64,000 nt of DNA from assembly GCA_008828725.1 (NCBI GenBank), contig MEHQ01001731.1:616178-680177 (forward strand). Reading direction: 5' to 3'. This DNA is from Saccharina japonica (taxonomy: Eukaryota; Sar; Phaeophyceae; Laminariales; Laminariaceae). Below the pieces are notes generated by a model. That model made no database searches, was not told the DNA's origin, and saw nothing but the letters and a program-made list of their open reading frames with translations. Shown piece by piece: positions 1 to 9,117 of this stretch. Position numbers and translations under genes: made by a program. The stretch's first letter is position 1; each line of letters begins with the position of its first letter.

Positions 1-23
1 ATCTTTGTTTCGGTCGCTATAGC

Positions 24-297
24 TAGGGCTGGGCACTGGCTGACTCAGTCAGTAGTGATTATACTGTCGTCAAAATCAACCAGTATACGTACTGGATATA
101 CTGCCTCTCTTCTCTCTTCTCTCTTCTCCCGAAACAAAATTGGTTTATGTTCGTAGCGTAAGACGGCCGTGTTTCTTGGGCGTGCATACGCGCGATACAA
201 AAAAAATACTGGCGCGTATACTGGCCAGGCCATCAGTAGATCACTACTGGCAGTAGATTACTACTGGCAGTATATACTGTGCCAGCGCCCAGCTCTA
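24..297. mobile_element. Short TIR element, 'GGGCTGGGCACTGGC' family
   Basis: The left end reads TAGGGCTGGGCACTGGC and the right end GCCAGCGCCCAGCTCTA, so the element has inverted termini with TA at both edges. A partial extra right end lies at 337-385. The interior repeats the motif CTACTGGCAGTA. The same family, with better termini, is at 14474-14728. No coding capacity is seen, so it is a MITE-like non-autonomous element. Confidence 0.6.
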
Positions 298-521
298 CTT
301 ATATCCCTTGTATGCCTTAAAATGACCTTAAAAGGGCCTAAATCTACTGGCAGTACATACTGCGCCAGTGTCCAGCACTACTTACATCCCTTGAAAGGGG
401 TGCCAAGAGTCCTCAAGGGGTTAATAGGTTCAAGGGCACTACCTTAAGACACGAAACCCTCGGACGAATTTCCGCGCCGAATTTCTCGGCAATAATAGGG
501 AGGGCAGGGCGCAGACGCCGA

Positions 522-950
522 GTGTCGCGACGAGCTCTTTCCAACGTCACCACCTCGGTTTTGCGTGTCTTTCTCGCTTTGGAGAAAATCAGCTCGGAAT
601 CGTCCGTGGGCGGTGTTTTGTGTGTTATACGGACGGTGTCTTGTGTGTTATTCCGACACGACGTTAGTTCTCTCTGCACAGCAGTCTTCCCGATAAACAA
701 AAACGACGCCCCAAGCCATACTATAGCCGACGCCGTCACTTTCTCATACGTACGAACGGACCTTGGGGGTATGGTAACTTCTACATACGAGTACCCAGCA
801 GGAGACGGGGGAATATCACCACCGCCCACAGACACAGAAGATGACACAAAAAATAAAAAAATAAAACGTAAACGTAAACGCCTTGTATACACCTTGAACA
901 CCCCCTCTACTCTAGGCTCGCCCGAAATGCAGGACGGCCCCGCAAACTAA
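522..950 (+). CDS. Hypothetical protein with basic tail (doubtful)
   Basis: An open frame of 142 codons ends in TAA at about 948-950. The predicted protein is S/T/V rich, with an acidic patch (TDTEDDTKNKK) followed by a lysine/arginine cluster (IKRKRKR) that could act as a nuclear localisation signal. I do not recognise a family. The opposite strand is also open over most of this span, no splice context decides the start, and the DNA lies between repeats. This may be chance; it is recorded because it is the only long frame in the first 2.9 kb. Confidence 0.2.
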   Translation: MSRRALSNVTTSVLRVFLALEKISSESSVGGVLCVIRTVSCVLFRHDVSSLCTAVFPINKNDAPSHTIADAVTFSYVRTDLGGMVTSTYEYPAGDGGISPPPTDTEDDTKNKKIKRKRKRLVYTLNTPSTLGSPEMQDGPAN

Positions 951-1435
951 ACGCCTGCAGGTCGTGCGTTGGTGGTCCACATTTCAATTTTGCACGTCAG
1001 CCAAGACTAGTAACCCGATCCCCAACCAATATCACCCAAAACGCTAACCCTGTGTGGCCCTTCGGGGGCGGTCGAGGCTGGCAGGGGTGGTCGCGGGCAT
1101 TCCCTGCGCGAATGCTGTTTTTGTTCTTCTCAAATTTCGTGACTCCTTTAGGTACGGACCCCTCTTAAGGGGCCGCTTCGGTATTAAAAAAAAAAAGAGT
1201 ACTTGAGTGTTGGAAAAATACATATTTTTCGTTTTTTTTACAGCAGCAATTATATTTCTGGTATAATAACACCATATCAGTACTCCTTACGGAAAATGGC
1301 ATAGCTCCAGTTCTAACGCTCAGACCTTCTCGACCGACCAACGTATAGCTTGTTCGTTATAGTCTCTATTAATAGGAGGTAGTGGGGCTCTTGGATTTGC
1401 GAGGGAGGGCAAGCATTGCTGTGTTTGCATCAGAG
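951..1435. other. No gene seen
   Basis: Unique-looking sequence with T-rich and A-rich runs near 1185-1240. I see no convincing exon, RNA or repeat structure here. Confidence 0.5.
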
Positions 1436-1439
1436 CCGG

Positions 1440-1765
1440 TCGCCCCGGTAGAGTAGTGGTCAGCTTCAAAGACTACTACCATTGGTACCCAAGATCGAAT
1501 CCCACAGTGGTGAGAGATTTTGTCTTTATTCGAAAAATAAAAAGGAACCAATTGCTGAGAGCGCCTTCGTGACGTGGGCGGAATCCGACGCAAGTCGACG
1601 AGGGAAGAAAGTGCTGAAATCTTCTCGCGATAAAAATGCAAGGCAAGAACCGTAGTGGGGGAGGAGGGAGGAGAGTCTACTTTGTGACCCCGGATCTGAG
1701 TTGAGACTAGGAAGGAGAGAGAAAGGAAGGGCGAAGATGATACATGGGATGTAAAAAATAAATAA
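1440..1765 (+). mobile_element. tRNA-derived SINE-like element
   Basis: The head resembles a tRNA gene with pol III control boxes: an A-box-like TAGAGTAGTGG at 1449-1459 and a B-box-like AGATCGAATCCC at 1492-1503. The flanks do not pair as an acceptor stem, so it is not a working tRNA gene. The body (about 1596-1760) recurs nearly unchanged at 63505-63680 and, inverted and more diverged, at 43062-43200. That dispersal plus the tRNA-like head fits a SINE. Confidence 0.55.
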
Positions 1766-3006
1766 ATAAATCACGAAACGAAAGTGCTCCGCAACAAGAT
1801 TTTGATCGTTTCGGAGCTCCTGTTTGGTATCTACACTCTGCTGTGGCCACGTAGGACGCTACGGACGGTCGAACTAGAGGCTCAGGTACGTTCACCTACT
1901 AGTGCTCGGCGTCCTCGTCGAAAATTTGAGTTAAAACAGTTCCAGCAGCCGGATAAACTGCTATTTTTCAAATTCGTCTTGGGTACCAGGGGTATGGCGA
2001 GTCGTTTTCGAGTAAGAGGCACTTTTCGTGATGAACAAGGCGTCTGATCGGTATGCGTCCCGAGACACAAATGTTGACCATGATCTAGGCTCTCTGAAAC
2101 TACTCATTGGTCAAAATTCTGAGCATTAGAACTGGAGAAATGTCGTTTTCCGTAGGGAGTCACGAAAATGTGGAAATTATACCAGAAATAGTATGGCAAC
2201 TTGAAAAAAAAAAACGGATTTGTTTTTCATTTGCTCATATATTTTGTGTCCGAAGGGGTCCCTTAAGGGATGTGAGGGATATATACGGGAGCGACCAAAA
2301 CAATGATAACAGTTGGTGTTGTCAACCATCTACGAGTAGCGCGTCGCCAAGCAGGCAAGGGTAGGACCACGCTGCGGGCAAGATGTCGGGAGACATGTCA
2401 AGCAAGGCAAAATATGCGCTGTCAAGCGTGTAGGGTCGAAGTGTTCCACACTAAAACCTAGTAGTTTGGTGTCAGTCACGGCATGTCAAGGCAAAACTGC
2501 TGTCTGTCAAGGGTTGAAATTCCTGTCTCCCGACATCTTTGCTCGTGCCGCACGGCGGCACGATTCCTTTCAACCATTGTGACCCCCCCCCCCCCCCATC
2601 ATCCACGCCCAGTTTGTATATACCTTCCCCCCGCGCTTCACGCACAGTTAAAAAAAAAATGAAGTTGTCCCTTTTTTATCGTCAATTTTCCTGTCGTACA
2701 TATTACTAAGGACCTAACCAGAGGCGTCTTAATTAGAGCTCAATCGCCCAAAAAAGCTCCAATCGGCTCTGCAATCTGGAAAAATAAAGCGAAACAATGC
2801 TACACCACAGCTATAAAAGCACATCGTCTTGATTAGCGTGAAAAAAAACAAACAAACAAACAAACAAACGGGCAAAGCCGAAAAGCCAGCCTCGACCGAC
2901 CAATCAGACCAAACGACCTGCAGGAAAGAAATTGCCGGGCCGACCTGCACTTAGTAAGGGAAGCCCCTACCCTCTATATACCCTGCATACAACGCCTCCT
3001 TCTCAC
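1766..3006. other. Intergenic or intronic DNA with one hairpin-ended segment
   Basis: No exon recognised. The segment 2377-2545 is bounded by inverted copies of AAGATGTCGGGAGACA and TGTCTCCCGACATCTT, so it could be a small foldback element. A C-run lies at 2583-2597 and a (CAAA)n microsatellite at 2849-2870. If the - strand phosphatase at 3007-4993 is complete, this is part of its next intron. Confidence 0.4.
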
Positions 3007-3159
3007 CTGAACCCTGGAGGTGGAATCCGGCAGGGGACGGGGGATGCCGCCGTGAACGCAGAATATGTCGTGGTCGATCACCGTCGCCAGCGGTAGCCGG
3101 TCGAAAACGGCATTGCACCCCTCCCAGACCTCTTCTCCCAAGTCTTCCCCAAACCGATC
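3007..3159 (-). CDS. Paralogue exon: HGG motif
   Basis: The 51-codon exon starts after acceptor CGCCAG and ends before donor GTGAGA. It carries [14 protein letters not shown] and [11 protein letters not shown]; the histidine of HGG is a metal ligand in PP1. It corresponds to + strand exon 6 (31560-31712). Here the donor is an ordinary GT, whereas the + strand copy uses GC. Confidence 0.85.
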
Positions 3160-4993
3160 CTGGCGAGGGGAGGATATGGGGGTAGCGAGGAAGGGGTAAG
3201 GGGGAGAGGGGAGGGAGGGAGGGCGGCCGGGGGGGGGGGGGGGGGGTGGCCGGGGTACTCATTTATTTGTGGCTTTCATTTGTGGCTTGTTTCAGTCATT
3301 TGACCATTGGCCACGCATCCCTGTTGAGACGCAGCACCGTACCTACTCCTACTAGAGACACCTCCGACACTTGGGCGCTCAATACGTTGTTTCCATGTAT
3401 TACATTGATTTTTGCTTCGCTACTCCTATGTCTCCCCTTCCTGTTTCGCCGCCTGTGGCCACCATTTATCTCCCAAGATAGCGATCGTCTTCTCGCTGCT
3501 ATCTAGAGTACCAAACTTCCCCAGCCCAACTAGACGGCGGGGGAGGGGGGACGCGGAGGCGGTGGAGTAGGCGCGGGCGGCGTACTCATTTCTTGCCTTA
3601 GTCATTTGACCATTGACCACGCTTCCCTTTCGAGACGGACGGGGGGGGGAGGGGGGAGGCGGAGGGGAGACAAAACAAAGAAAGTACTACGTACGAGTAT
3701 ATAGTACGTACGAGTATATCTGAATACCTCGTACGAGCGATTTTTATTTTTCTTGCAAGAACCAGCAGTAGTCGCACTACACGAGCATCCAGCACAATAT
3801 AAAAGGTACTGGTACGAGTATTTAATGTATACTTCAAACTATTAACAGCACACAGGAAGTGAAACACAGGAAGCAGTATATAGGAGTCACCTGACATTGC
3901 CACAGGAACGATCGCTCGCCGTAGTGCTCCACCCAGCCGTTGACGTCCCTCAGCTCGTGGTTGCCCCGGAGCATGAAAATCTTATCCGGGTTTTCGATCT
4001 TATCAAGGCGGGAACACGGCAGAGGGTTACAACGACGGACGTTAAAACCACGCGACCAAACACGACGGGCCATCACAATCGACAATTGTGGTAAAAACAC
4101 CCCTCAGCTCGCGGTTGCCCCTATATCTATATAAGCATGAACAAAAAAAACTAACAATGACAATCGCGTCCGGACTTTCGATCCAGGAAATTAACCACGG
4201 CTCTTCACGGCCCATGACCCGCTCCGCGGGTCCGGTTCAGGGGCCCCGCAAAATCTCACGGGCCGGGTTCGGGTCAGGAGGCTTTCTAAATTTCACGGGT
4301 CACGGGTCATGGGTCGGGCCAGGTCACACCCTGACACGACCCGACCCGACCCGCGAGGTATGACCATACTCGTGAACAGCCCTGCAAATGATTAACAGCC
4401 CTGCAATTAGTGAAAGCCCTGCAATTGGTTAACAGCCCCGCAATTAGTGAACAGCCCTGCAAATAGTGAACAGCCATGCAATTGGTTAACAGCCCTGCAA
4501 TTAGTAAAGAGCCCTGCAATTAGTAAAGAGCCCTGCAATTAGTGAGTACAGCTCTGTAAATAGTAAACAGCCCTGCAATTAGTGAACAACCCTGCAATTA
4601 GTAAACAGCCCTGCAACTAGTTACCAGCCCTGCAATTAGCAAACAGCCCTGCAATTGGTCAACATCCCTGCAAATAGTGCAATTAGTGAACAGCCCTGCA
4701 ATTAGTGAACATCCCTGCAATTATTGAACAACCCTAAAATTAGTCAACAGCCTTGCAAATAGTAAAGAGCCCTGCAAATAGTAAACAGCCCTGCAATTGG
4801 TTAACATCCCTGCAAATAATGAACAGCCCTGCAATTAGTGAGAACAGCCCTGCATCACCTTCAGCGCGAAGAGGTACGCCAAGCACTCCAGGCCCAGCAT
4901 GCCCCTGTCGACGTAGTCGCCGAGGAAGAGGAACTTTCCCGCGGTGAGGTTCATGCCCAGCTTCCAGATGTTGTCGGCGAAGAAATTCAAGTC
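3007..4993 (-). CDS. PP1-like serine/threonine phosphatase paralogue (partial, three exons)
   Basis: Three exons with intact splice sites encode the central catalytic core of a PPP-family metallophosphatase: 4993-4859 (45 codons), 3998-3891 (36) and 3159-3007 (51). All introns are phase 0. The visible signature motifs are GDYVDRG, RGNHE and CVHGGIPR, which supply several of the two-metal-site ligands in PP1. Exon lengths and intron positions equal those of exons 4-6 of the + strand gene at 24640-38292, with about 42/45, 33/36 and 39/51 identical residues. Exons matching + strand exons 1-3 were not found upstream as far as 24 kb, and exons 7-9 were not found down to base 1. It is therefore either truncated at both ends or continues beyond the left edge through an intron longer than 3 kb. 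The clean frames and mostly conservative changes suggest past or present selection, not a processed pseudogene. Confidence 0.8.
3228..3530 (-). mobile_element. 5'-truncated LINE 3' end
   Basis: In - strand orientation the fragment ends in ATGAGTAC followed by a homopolymer C-tract (the G-run at about 3228-3246). Before the 3' UTR it carries a coding remnant with [20 protein letters not shown], shared with the longest copy at 61530-61998. It is therefore the 3' end of a non-LTR retrotransposon ORF, truncated at its 5' side. Confidence 0.7.
3578..3650 (-). mobile_element. LINE 3' UTR fragment
   Basis: Contains the family block CTTGCCTTAGTCATTTGACC and CCCTTTCGAGACGGA seen in every copy of this LINE 3' UTR. 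It lies immediately upstream (in + coordinates) of a G-rich run. Short remnant only. Confidence 0.6.
3891..3998 (-). CDS. Paralogue exon: RGNHE motif
   Basis: A 36-codon exon between acceptor GATAAG and donor GTGACT. It encodes [16 protein letters not shown] and ends SFLWQCQ. N and H of GNHE are a metal ligand and the general acid in PP1. It corresponds to + strand exon 5 (28582-28689), with three substitutions (Y/H, R/G, K/R). Confidence 0.88.
4178..4355. repeat. GACCCG-rich dispersed repeat
   Basis: Carries TTAACCACGGCTCTTC, then blocks of GGGTC/GACCC, ending in CGACCCGACCCGACCCGC. An inverted, longer relative is at 35744-36000. It lies in the intron between the second and first visible exons of the - strand phosphatase. 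Confidence 0.6.
4375..4858. repeat. Minisatellite abutting a splice donor
   Basis: About 25 imperfect copies of an 18-20 bp unit, AGCCCTGCAATTAGTGAAC. On the - strand the array begins within about six bases of the GT donor of the phosphatase exon at 4993-4859, so the intron starts directly in repeat DNA. Confidence 0.85.
4859..4993 (-). CDS. Paralogue exon: GDYVDRG motif
   Basis: A 45-codon exon between acceptor AAAACAG and donor GTGATG. It encodes [18 protein letters not shown] and DYVDRG, the metal-bridging aspartate segment of PPP phosphatases. It corresponds to + strand exon 4 (27451-27585), differing at three residues (N/H, M/Q, A/S). Confidence 0.9.
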
Positions 4994-5019
4994 CTGTTTT
5001 GGTTTCGTTCACAGAGGTG

Positions 5020-5290
5020 ATACCATGAGTAGTGACACAAAATCGGAAGCGCGTGTTTTTTTGTTTTTAAGTCGATTTGAAAAAAATGGGAACCAAGAGT
5101 AAAAGTGAAATACGACCATTCGAAAATGAAGAAGAAAAAAAAAGCTAGAGAGTACGTAATGCAAGCCCTGTTTTTTTCGAGGTGGAAATATCGTGACACC
5201 AGATCGGAAGCGTGGTGTTTGATTTGAGTCGGTTTGAAAGTAAGAAAAAGAGACGAAATATGAAATACGACCATTCGAAAAAAAAAAGAC
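5020..5290. repeat. Tandem duplication of about 165 bp
   Basis: Two diverged copies share GACACAAAATCGGAAGCG / GACACCAGATCGGAAGCG at the left and AAATACGACCATTCGAAAA at the right. They lie just upstream (on the - strand) of the acceptor of exon 4993-4859. A-rich frames here are open in + direction but are low complexity. Confidence 0.65.
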
Positions 5291-5399
5291 AAAGACAAGA
5301 CAGACGAAAACAAAACATGGCAACAAAACAGGAAAACAAAAATGAAGAAAAACACAACACGACGGACAAAAAAATGTTACCTAGAAAGGAAACCGATCT

Positions 5400-6398
5400 T
5401 CACAAAAAGACAAAAAAAAACACCTGAATACATATCAGGTACGAAGTACCTAGATTAGCAAAAGAAGACAGGGAGAGCCAAAAAAGACAAACACGAAAAA
5501 GACAAAACGCTAAAAGCAACAATGAAAAAAAGACGATACAACAAAACGGGCCAAATCCGCACACGGGGAACAGGGGTGAAACGCAGACAACAGGAGAAAG
5601 ACCACCCCCAACGCTTGCGCACAAACACCCGCGCATACGCAAGCACGCACCCAACCCTCCCCCGATCCCCCTTCCATCATTCCTAAAACTCCCAGCCCCT
5701 CGACCGAAACCAACGCTACTGCTGCTGTACCCGAATAAGCCGTCCATCCCATTAGAAGGGGCGGAAGCGCCAGCACGCCCCCTAGTAGCGCCAGCAGCAG
5801 CACCACCACCACCACCACCACCACCAGCAGTTGAGCCCAGGTCAACCCCCCTAGGCATTGGCAAAGAAAAGCCTCCCTCATTGCAAACCTCGAAACCTCC
5901 ACCGTTCGAACAAACAAAAGGCGTCTTCGATTCTGAGGCCGCCGGGGAGTCATCCTCCATCGCGCGGGGTTTCCGGCTCCCGCTGGGCGGCGTTCTCCCG
6001 CTCGGTGGCGTTTGCTGAAGGCCGGGGACCGGGGTAGTCCCAGCAGAGGTGGACGCGGATAGGGAGCCGAGCGTCGGCGGCCCCGAGCTTAGGCTCGAGA
6101 GGAAGGAGGGGGCTGGGTGGGCGGAGGGGCCTGCGTGTCTCTCGTGCTGTTGGAAGGACATCGAGTCGGGGAGGGTCGAGCCCGCGTCAGGGGCGTGCGC
6201 GGAAGGGCTTGCTAGGATGCCCTCGAGGGTTCGGTACACGGAGTCGTCTAGCCGTGCGTCATCGCTGCTGGGGGCGGTGGGGGGAGCGGGAGTGGTGGCG
6301 GTGGTGGTGGTAGTGGTGGTGGGGCTGTCGTATTTGCTGTTGTCGGTGCTGTTTTGTCTCTCTTCTTCGAGAAGGAGGGACCGTAACGGCACTTGAGC
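5400..6398 (-). CDS. Ammonium transporter, C-terminal tail exon
   Basis: This exon follows acceptor CCCCAG and continues in frame from exon 7112-6882. Its first residues, LRSLLLEEE...DNSKYD, fit the cytoplasmic tail that follows the last helix of Amt proteins (usual pattern LR..xEEE..GLD.SKH). The next ~200 codons are low complexity: a poly-Thr run, Pro/Ser-rich stretches, and poly-Gly from a (CAC)n tract near 5803-5828. The frame stays open to 5400, but the last ~60 residues are translated from T-rich DNA and may be intron or UTR. The true stop or a further splice may lie near 5650. Tails of this kind are regulatory and variable. Confidence 0.5.
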   Translation of the reverse strand, partial: AQVPLRSLLLEEERQNSTDNSKYDSPTTTTTTTATTPAPPTAPSSDDARLDDSVYRTLEGILASPSAHAPDAGSTLPDSMSFQQHERHAGPSAHPAPSFLSSLSSGPPTLGSLSASTSAGTTPVPGLQQTPPSGRTPPSGSRKPRAMEDDSPAASESKTPFVCSNGGGFEVCNEGGFSLPMPRGVDLGSTAGGGGGGGGAAAGATRGRAGASAPSNGMDGLFGYSSSSVGFGRGAGSFRNDGRGIGGGLGACLRMRGCLCASVGGGLSPVVCVSPLFPVCGFGPFCCIVFFSLLLLAFCLFRVCLFWLSLSSFANLGTSYLICIQVFFFVFL

Positions 6399-6582
6399 CT
6401 GGGGGAGTTCGAATAAAATTGGGCGTGGTTGGAAGGGCGTGTGTAGGGGAAGAAAGGAGGAAAGGGGATGAGGGAGGGGGGAAGGGAGGGTGAGAGGGAG
6501 GGGGGGAAAGTAGGGAGGGGTGTTATTGGGGAGACACCGGCACTACTGGACCGGCACTATAGAGGGACCGGCACTACGTAGT

Positions 6583-6648
6583 GCATAGACGCATGCTACG
6601 GTTGAGGTGCGAACCATTTTTTTTCTTCTGAGGCTCCTCACTCGAGGN
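6583..6648. mobile_element. Left end of 'GACGCATGCTACG' TIR element
   Basis: AGACGCATGCTACGGTTGAGGTGC followed by a T-run and GGCTCCTCACTCGAGG matches the left end of the full elements at 46012-46265 and 8180-8579. No right end follows. Base 6648 is an N. Just upstream, 6535-6580 carries CCGGCACTATAGAGGGA, a motif of the repeat at 9770-10070. Confidence 0.5.
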
Positions 6649-6881
6649 AAACGGTATCAAATTTACACCTCGAATAATCACAGCAAAAACAAAACATATA
6701 GGTATATACCTGGCACGAAACCTGATCCATTAAAAAAAAAAAAAACAGCAGATACACGGAAGTACAGCAGTATCATAGGCAAGGGACCAAACGAGGCGGA
6801 AAAAAAAAAGGAGGTACGAGTAGACATCATAGAGTGATACACAAAAGCTACCTTACGTACGTACGCACGTATGATACGTAC

Positions 6882-7112
6882 CTCGATCGTGTAGAAGAGG
6901 ATGGCGCTAGTCCCGCCCACCCAGGCAAGGACCACCACCACCAAAGCCAGGTTCGCGAACAAAAGATTGAACCCGCACCCGTAAAATAGCCCGCAGCACT
7001 CGTTCGCCCTGTCTCCCCCTTTGTCCCCGTACGTCAGCGCCCATCCCTCTGGCGTCGCGAACAGTCCGGTCGCTATCATCCCCCAAATCCCGCTAAACAG
7101 ATGCACCGGCGC
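6882..7112 (-). CDS. Ammonium transporter (Amt/MEP family), last transmembrane exon
   Basis: A 77-codon exon between acceptor TTCCCAG and donor GTACGT, both phase 0. It encodes PVHLFSGIWGMIATGLFA, the Amt segment containing the conserved pore histidine within 'xVHxxxGxWG', followed by GLFYGCG and the hydrophobic final helix ending AWVGGTSAILFYTIE. Amt proteins are plasma-membrane trimeric channels for ammonium uptake with 11 helices; this exon covers roughly helices 10-11. I could not find the upstream Amt exons on the - strand (for example the GWFGFN segment). The gene may be a 3' fragment, or its earlier exons may lie across long repeat-filled introns. It sits on the same strand as, and just 5' of, the phosphatase paralogue. 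Confidence 0.75.
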
Positions 7113-7124
7113 CTGGGAACCCAT

Positions 7125-7600
7125 TATAGAGAGGGCAGGCAGACACAGGGGACCGGGGACGGGCTTAACCCGTTTAGAGCTGCGCCTATGTGTGTGTGGG
7201 GGGGGGGAAAGTTGAATTTACTGTACCACTACTGCTGTGGGATAAATGTATCACGCAATTTGCAAAGTTCATGTCAAACCACACTTTCAATCGGTCGCAC
7301 TCATATAAAGCTGACGAATTTAGTGATCATATATTATATGTATAAAAGAGGGTTAAGAAAGCGACTCGAGGACTGGGACATTTATCGAAAATGGACGATT
7401 AAAAGTGACGATTACAGCAAAAAGGCCGGCAACTGCTTTTGATGGGGGAGGGTGGGGGTGACAACAATAACAATGGTTGCAATGCAAGGAATCGCACGGC
7501 ACGGACGTATGATGATATCATGATCCTTCCTACTCGTATTGCTGGGTGCTCACGTTGTTGCTCGTAGACGGTTGGTATGACCAAAGTTACCGGTATGAGC
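7125..7600. other. No gene seen
   Basis: Upstream flank of the Amt exon. A G-run lies at 7197-7207. I searched the - strand here for further Amt helices and found none. Confidence 0.4.
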
Positions 7601-7865
7601 AGTGTTGTGAACCGAAAACGAAAAATGGCTCGGTCGGTTTTTCGGTTTTTCACCGACAAGTCGGTCGGTTTCGGTCGGGTTTTTTTAAGCAAACCGAACC
7701 CGAAAAAATGAGAAAAGTCCCGAGAAAACCGAGAAAAAAACGAAAAAGTCGGTCGGTTTCGGTCGGTTTTTCGCAAATAAACCGAAAACACACAAATTGT
7801 CGGTTTTCGGTCGGGAAAACCCGAAGAAAACCGACGGAAAAAAACGACTTTCGGTGGTCGGTTCA
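7600..7865. repeat. CGGTCGGTTTTTCGG simple-repeat block
   Basis: Degenerate internal repeats of TCGGTCGGTTT and CCGAAAAC occur on one strand. Both strands have open frames because of the repetitive composition, so I do not call a gene. Confidence 0.6.
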
Positions 7866-7904
7866 CATCATTGCGGGTGAGGTACTGGGGGGTGTGTGTA
7901 CACT

Positions 7905-8165
7905 TGTTCCTTGCCGAAGTCATTCGACCATTGACCGCGCTTCCCTTTCGAGACGGAGCACCGTTCCTACTCCTAACTATCTACGGTGGACCATATTAAA
8001 TAAGACCTACAAACAGCATTCACAAAAAACTACCAGGTATATACTTACCTATTTTTACTATTACTAACAATGCTTGGTCCTATTTACTATGGTCCTCCGT
8101 AATAATAGAAACACCTCCAACAGTTGGGGCGCTCAATACATTGCTTCCATACACGACGTAAAAAT
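7905..8165 (-). mobile_element. LINE 3' UTR interrupted by a MITE
   Basis: The outer parts (7905-7980 and 8106-8165) are the LINE 3' UTR, with CCCTTTCGAGACGGAGCACC on one side and ACACCTCCAACAGTTGGG on the other. They are contiguous in uninterrupted copies such as 3340-3380. Between them, 7983-8105 is a member of the palindromic 'GGTCCTATTTACTATGGTCC' MITE family. Confidence 0.7.
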
Positions 8166-8179
8166 GTGTTTTGCTAGAC

Positions 8180-8579
8180 GACGCGTGCTAAGATAGAGGT
8201 GCACCACGTTTTTTTTGCCTTATAAGGGTGGTTGCCTTATAAGGGTGGTTACTTATCACTTGAGGAGCTCTACACCTCACCCAAAACACTGATTTTTGGA
8301 CGAAAATAAAAGTGCTACATATAAATACGTACCAGGTATACTATACCCGATGAACAATCTCACAACACAAAAGTAGGAAATGAAACAAAAATGAGATTTG
8401 CGACGATTTTGGGTGTTACAACCCCTTAAGAACTGGTCCCACAAATCTGGGGACAAACTACTTGGAAATAGTGTGGGACATTTTTTTTCAGTTCTGAATG
8501 GGTTAAGGAGCCTTTACTAGGTCGTTCAGAAAACATTTCAGCCCAAAAAAGTGCTAATACCTCTATCGTAGCACGCGTC
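8180..8579. mobile_element. TIR element carrying a nested TTAA-type MITE
   Basis: The termini GACGCGTGCTAAGATAGAGGT and ACCTCTATCGTAGCACGCGTC are inverted repeats. Inside, 8422-8512 is a second element (CCCCTTAAGAACTGG ... CAGTTCTGAATGGG). The uninterrupted relative at 36183-36487 reads GGGTGTTATAAGGAGCC at the corresponding site. That shows the inner element inserted secondarily and duplicated a TTAA-like target. Confidence 0.75.
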
Positions 8580-8585
8580 TAACAA

Positions 8586-8921
8586 TCACGACTACGGGGA
8601 CGTTTACGACCCATCCCCGGGTTTTAGGCCTTGCGTTTTTCGCATTTTCCCGTTGCAGTCGTCCTCTCCAGCACACCAACCAAATCCCACGGATCAGCGT
8701 GAAACAACAGCTGAGCCCTGCAGCAGCGTCTTTCTTGGTGAATAAACACTAAACTCTTGAGTAATTATCACATAAAGTCCCGTCGCCGGAATTCTCACAG
8801 CCCAAAAGACCGGCAACTAACAATACCCCTATAACCTTATCCTCAACCCTGACCCTATCTTCACCCCGAAACGCAAGGCCTGAAATCCGGGGATGGCTCG
8901 TAAACGTCCCCGCAGTCGTGA
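8586..8921. mobile_element. Long-TIR element of about 336 bp
   Basis: The left end TCACGACTACGGGGACGTTT and right end AAACGTCCCCGCAGTCGTGA are inverted repeats. Similarity continues for about 50 bp (CATCCCCGGGTTTTAGGCC against GGCCTGAAATCCGGGGATG). There is no coding capacity. It adjoins the previous TIR element. Confidence 0.7.
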
Positions 8922-9003
8922 TTTAAATCTCGCCTACGTAGTTGTGATTATCAGTTCCCCTATTAGAGGGCAACTGGCACTATTAGAGGGGTCACTACTG
9001 TAC

Positions 9004-9117
9004 CTGCAAGGCGGTGATGGCGGCATCCTTCTCGGTGATGACACAATGCAGCCGCTCGTTCTCCTCGGCAGCTCCCCCCAAAGATGCCTTGCTCGAGGTC
9101 TTACTTCCCATGCCCAT
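9004..9117 (-). CDS. Candidate first coding exon of a coiled-coil protein
   Basis: On the - strand an ATG at 9117 opens 38 codons starting MGMGSKTSSK and ending DAAITALQ, followed directly by the donor GTACAG. The last 20 residues (EENERLH..ITEKDAAITALQ) look like a coiled coil. They resemble the [16 protein letters not shown] stretch in exon 1 of the + strand phosphatase. An alternative is an internal exon starting after GCTAG just before the ATG. It could be the N-terminus of the - strand phosphatase paralogue, in which case the Amt exons would lie inside its intron, or it could belong to a separate gene. The link is inference. Confidence 0.45.

Noticed and set aside
1440..1510. Possible functional tRNA gene
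   Set aside because: A- and B-box-like motifs are present, but the flanks do not pair into an acceptor stem and the sequence belongs to a dispersed repeat.
2729..2950. - strand frame with QVVWSDWSVEAGF, suggestive of the PPP WSDP exon expected after 3007
   Set aside because: The residues around it do not match exon 7 (no VASDC, no DPA, no SVP..GV..PP upstream). The similarity is limited to WSD, so chance is more likely.
5009..5427. Phe-rich frames on - and Lys-rich frame on +
   Set aside because: An A/T-rich tandem duplication, with no protein-like composition.
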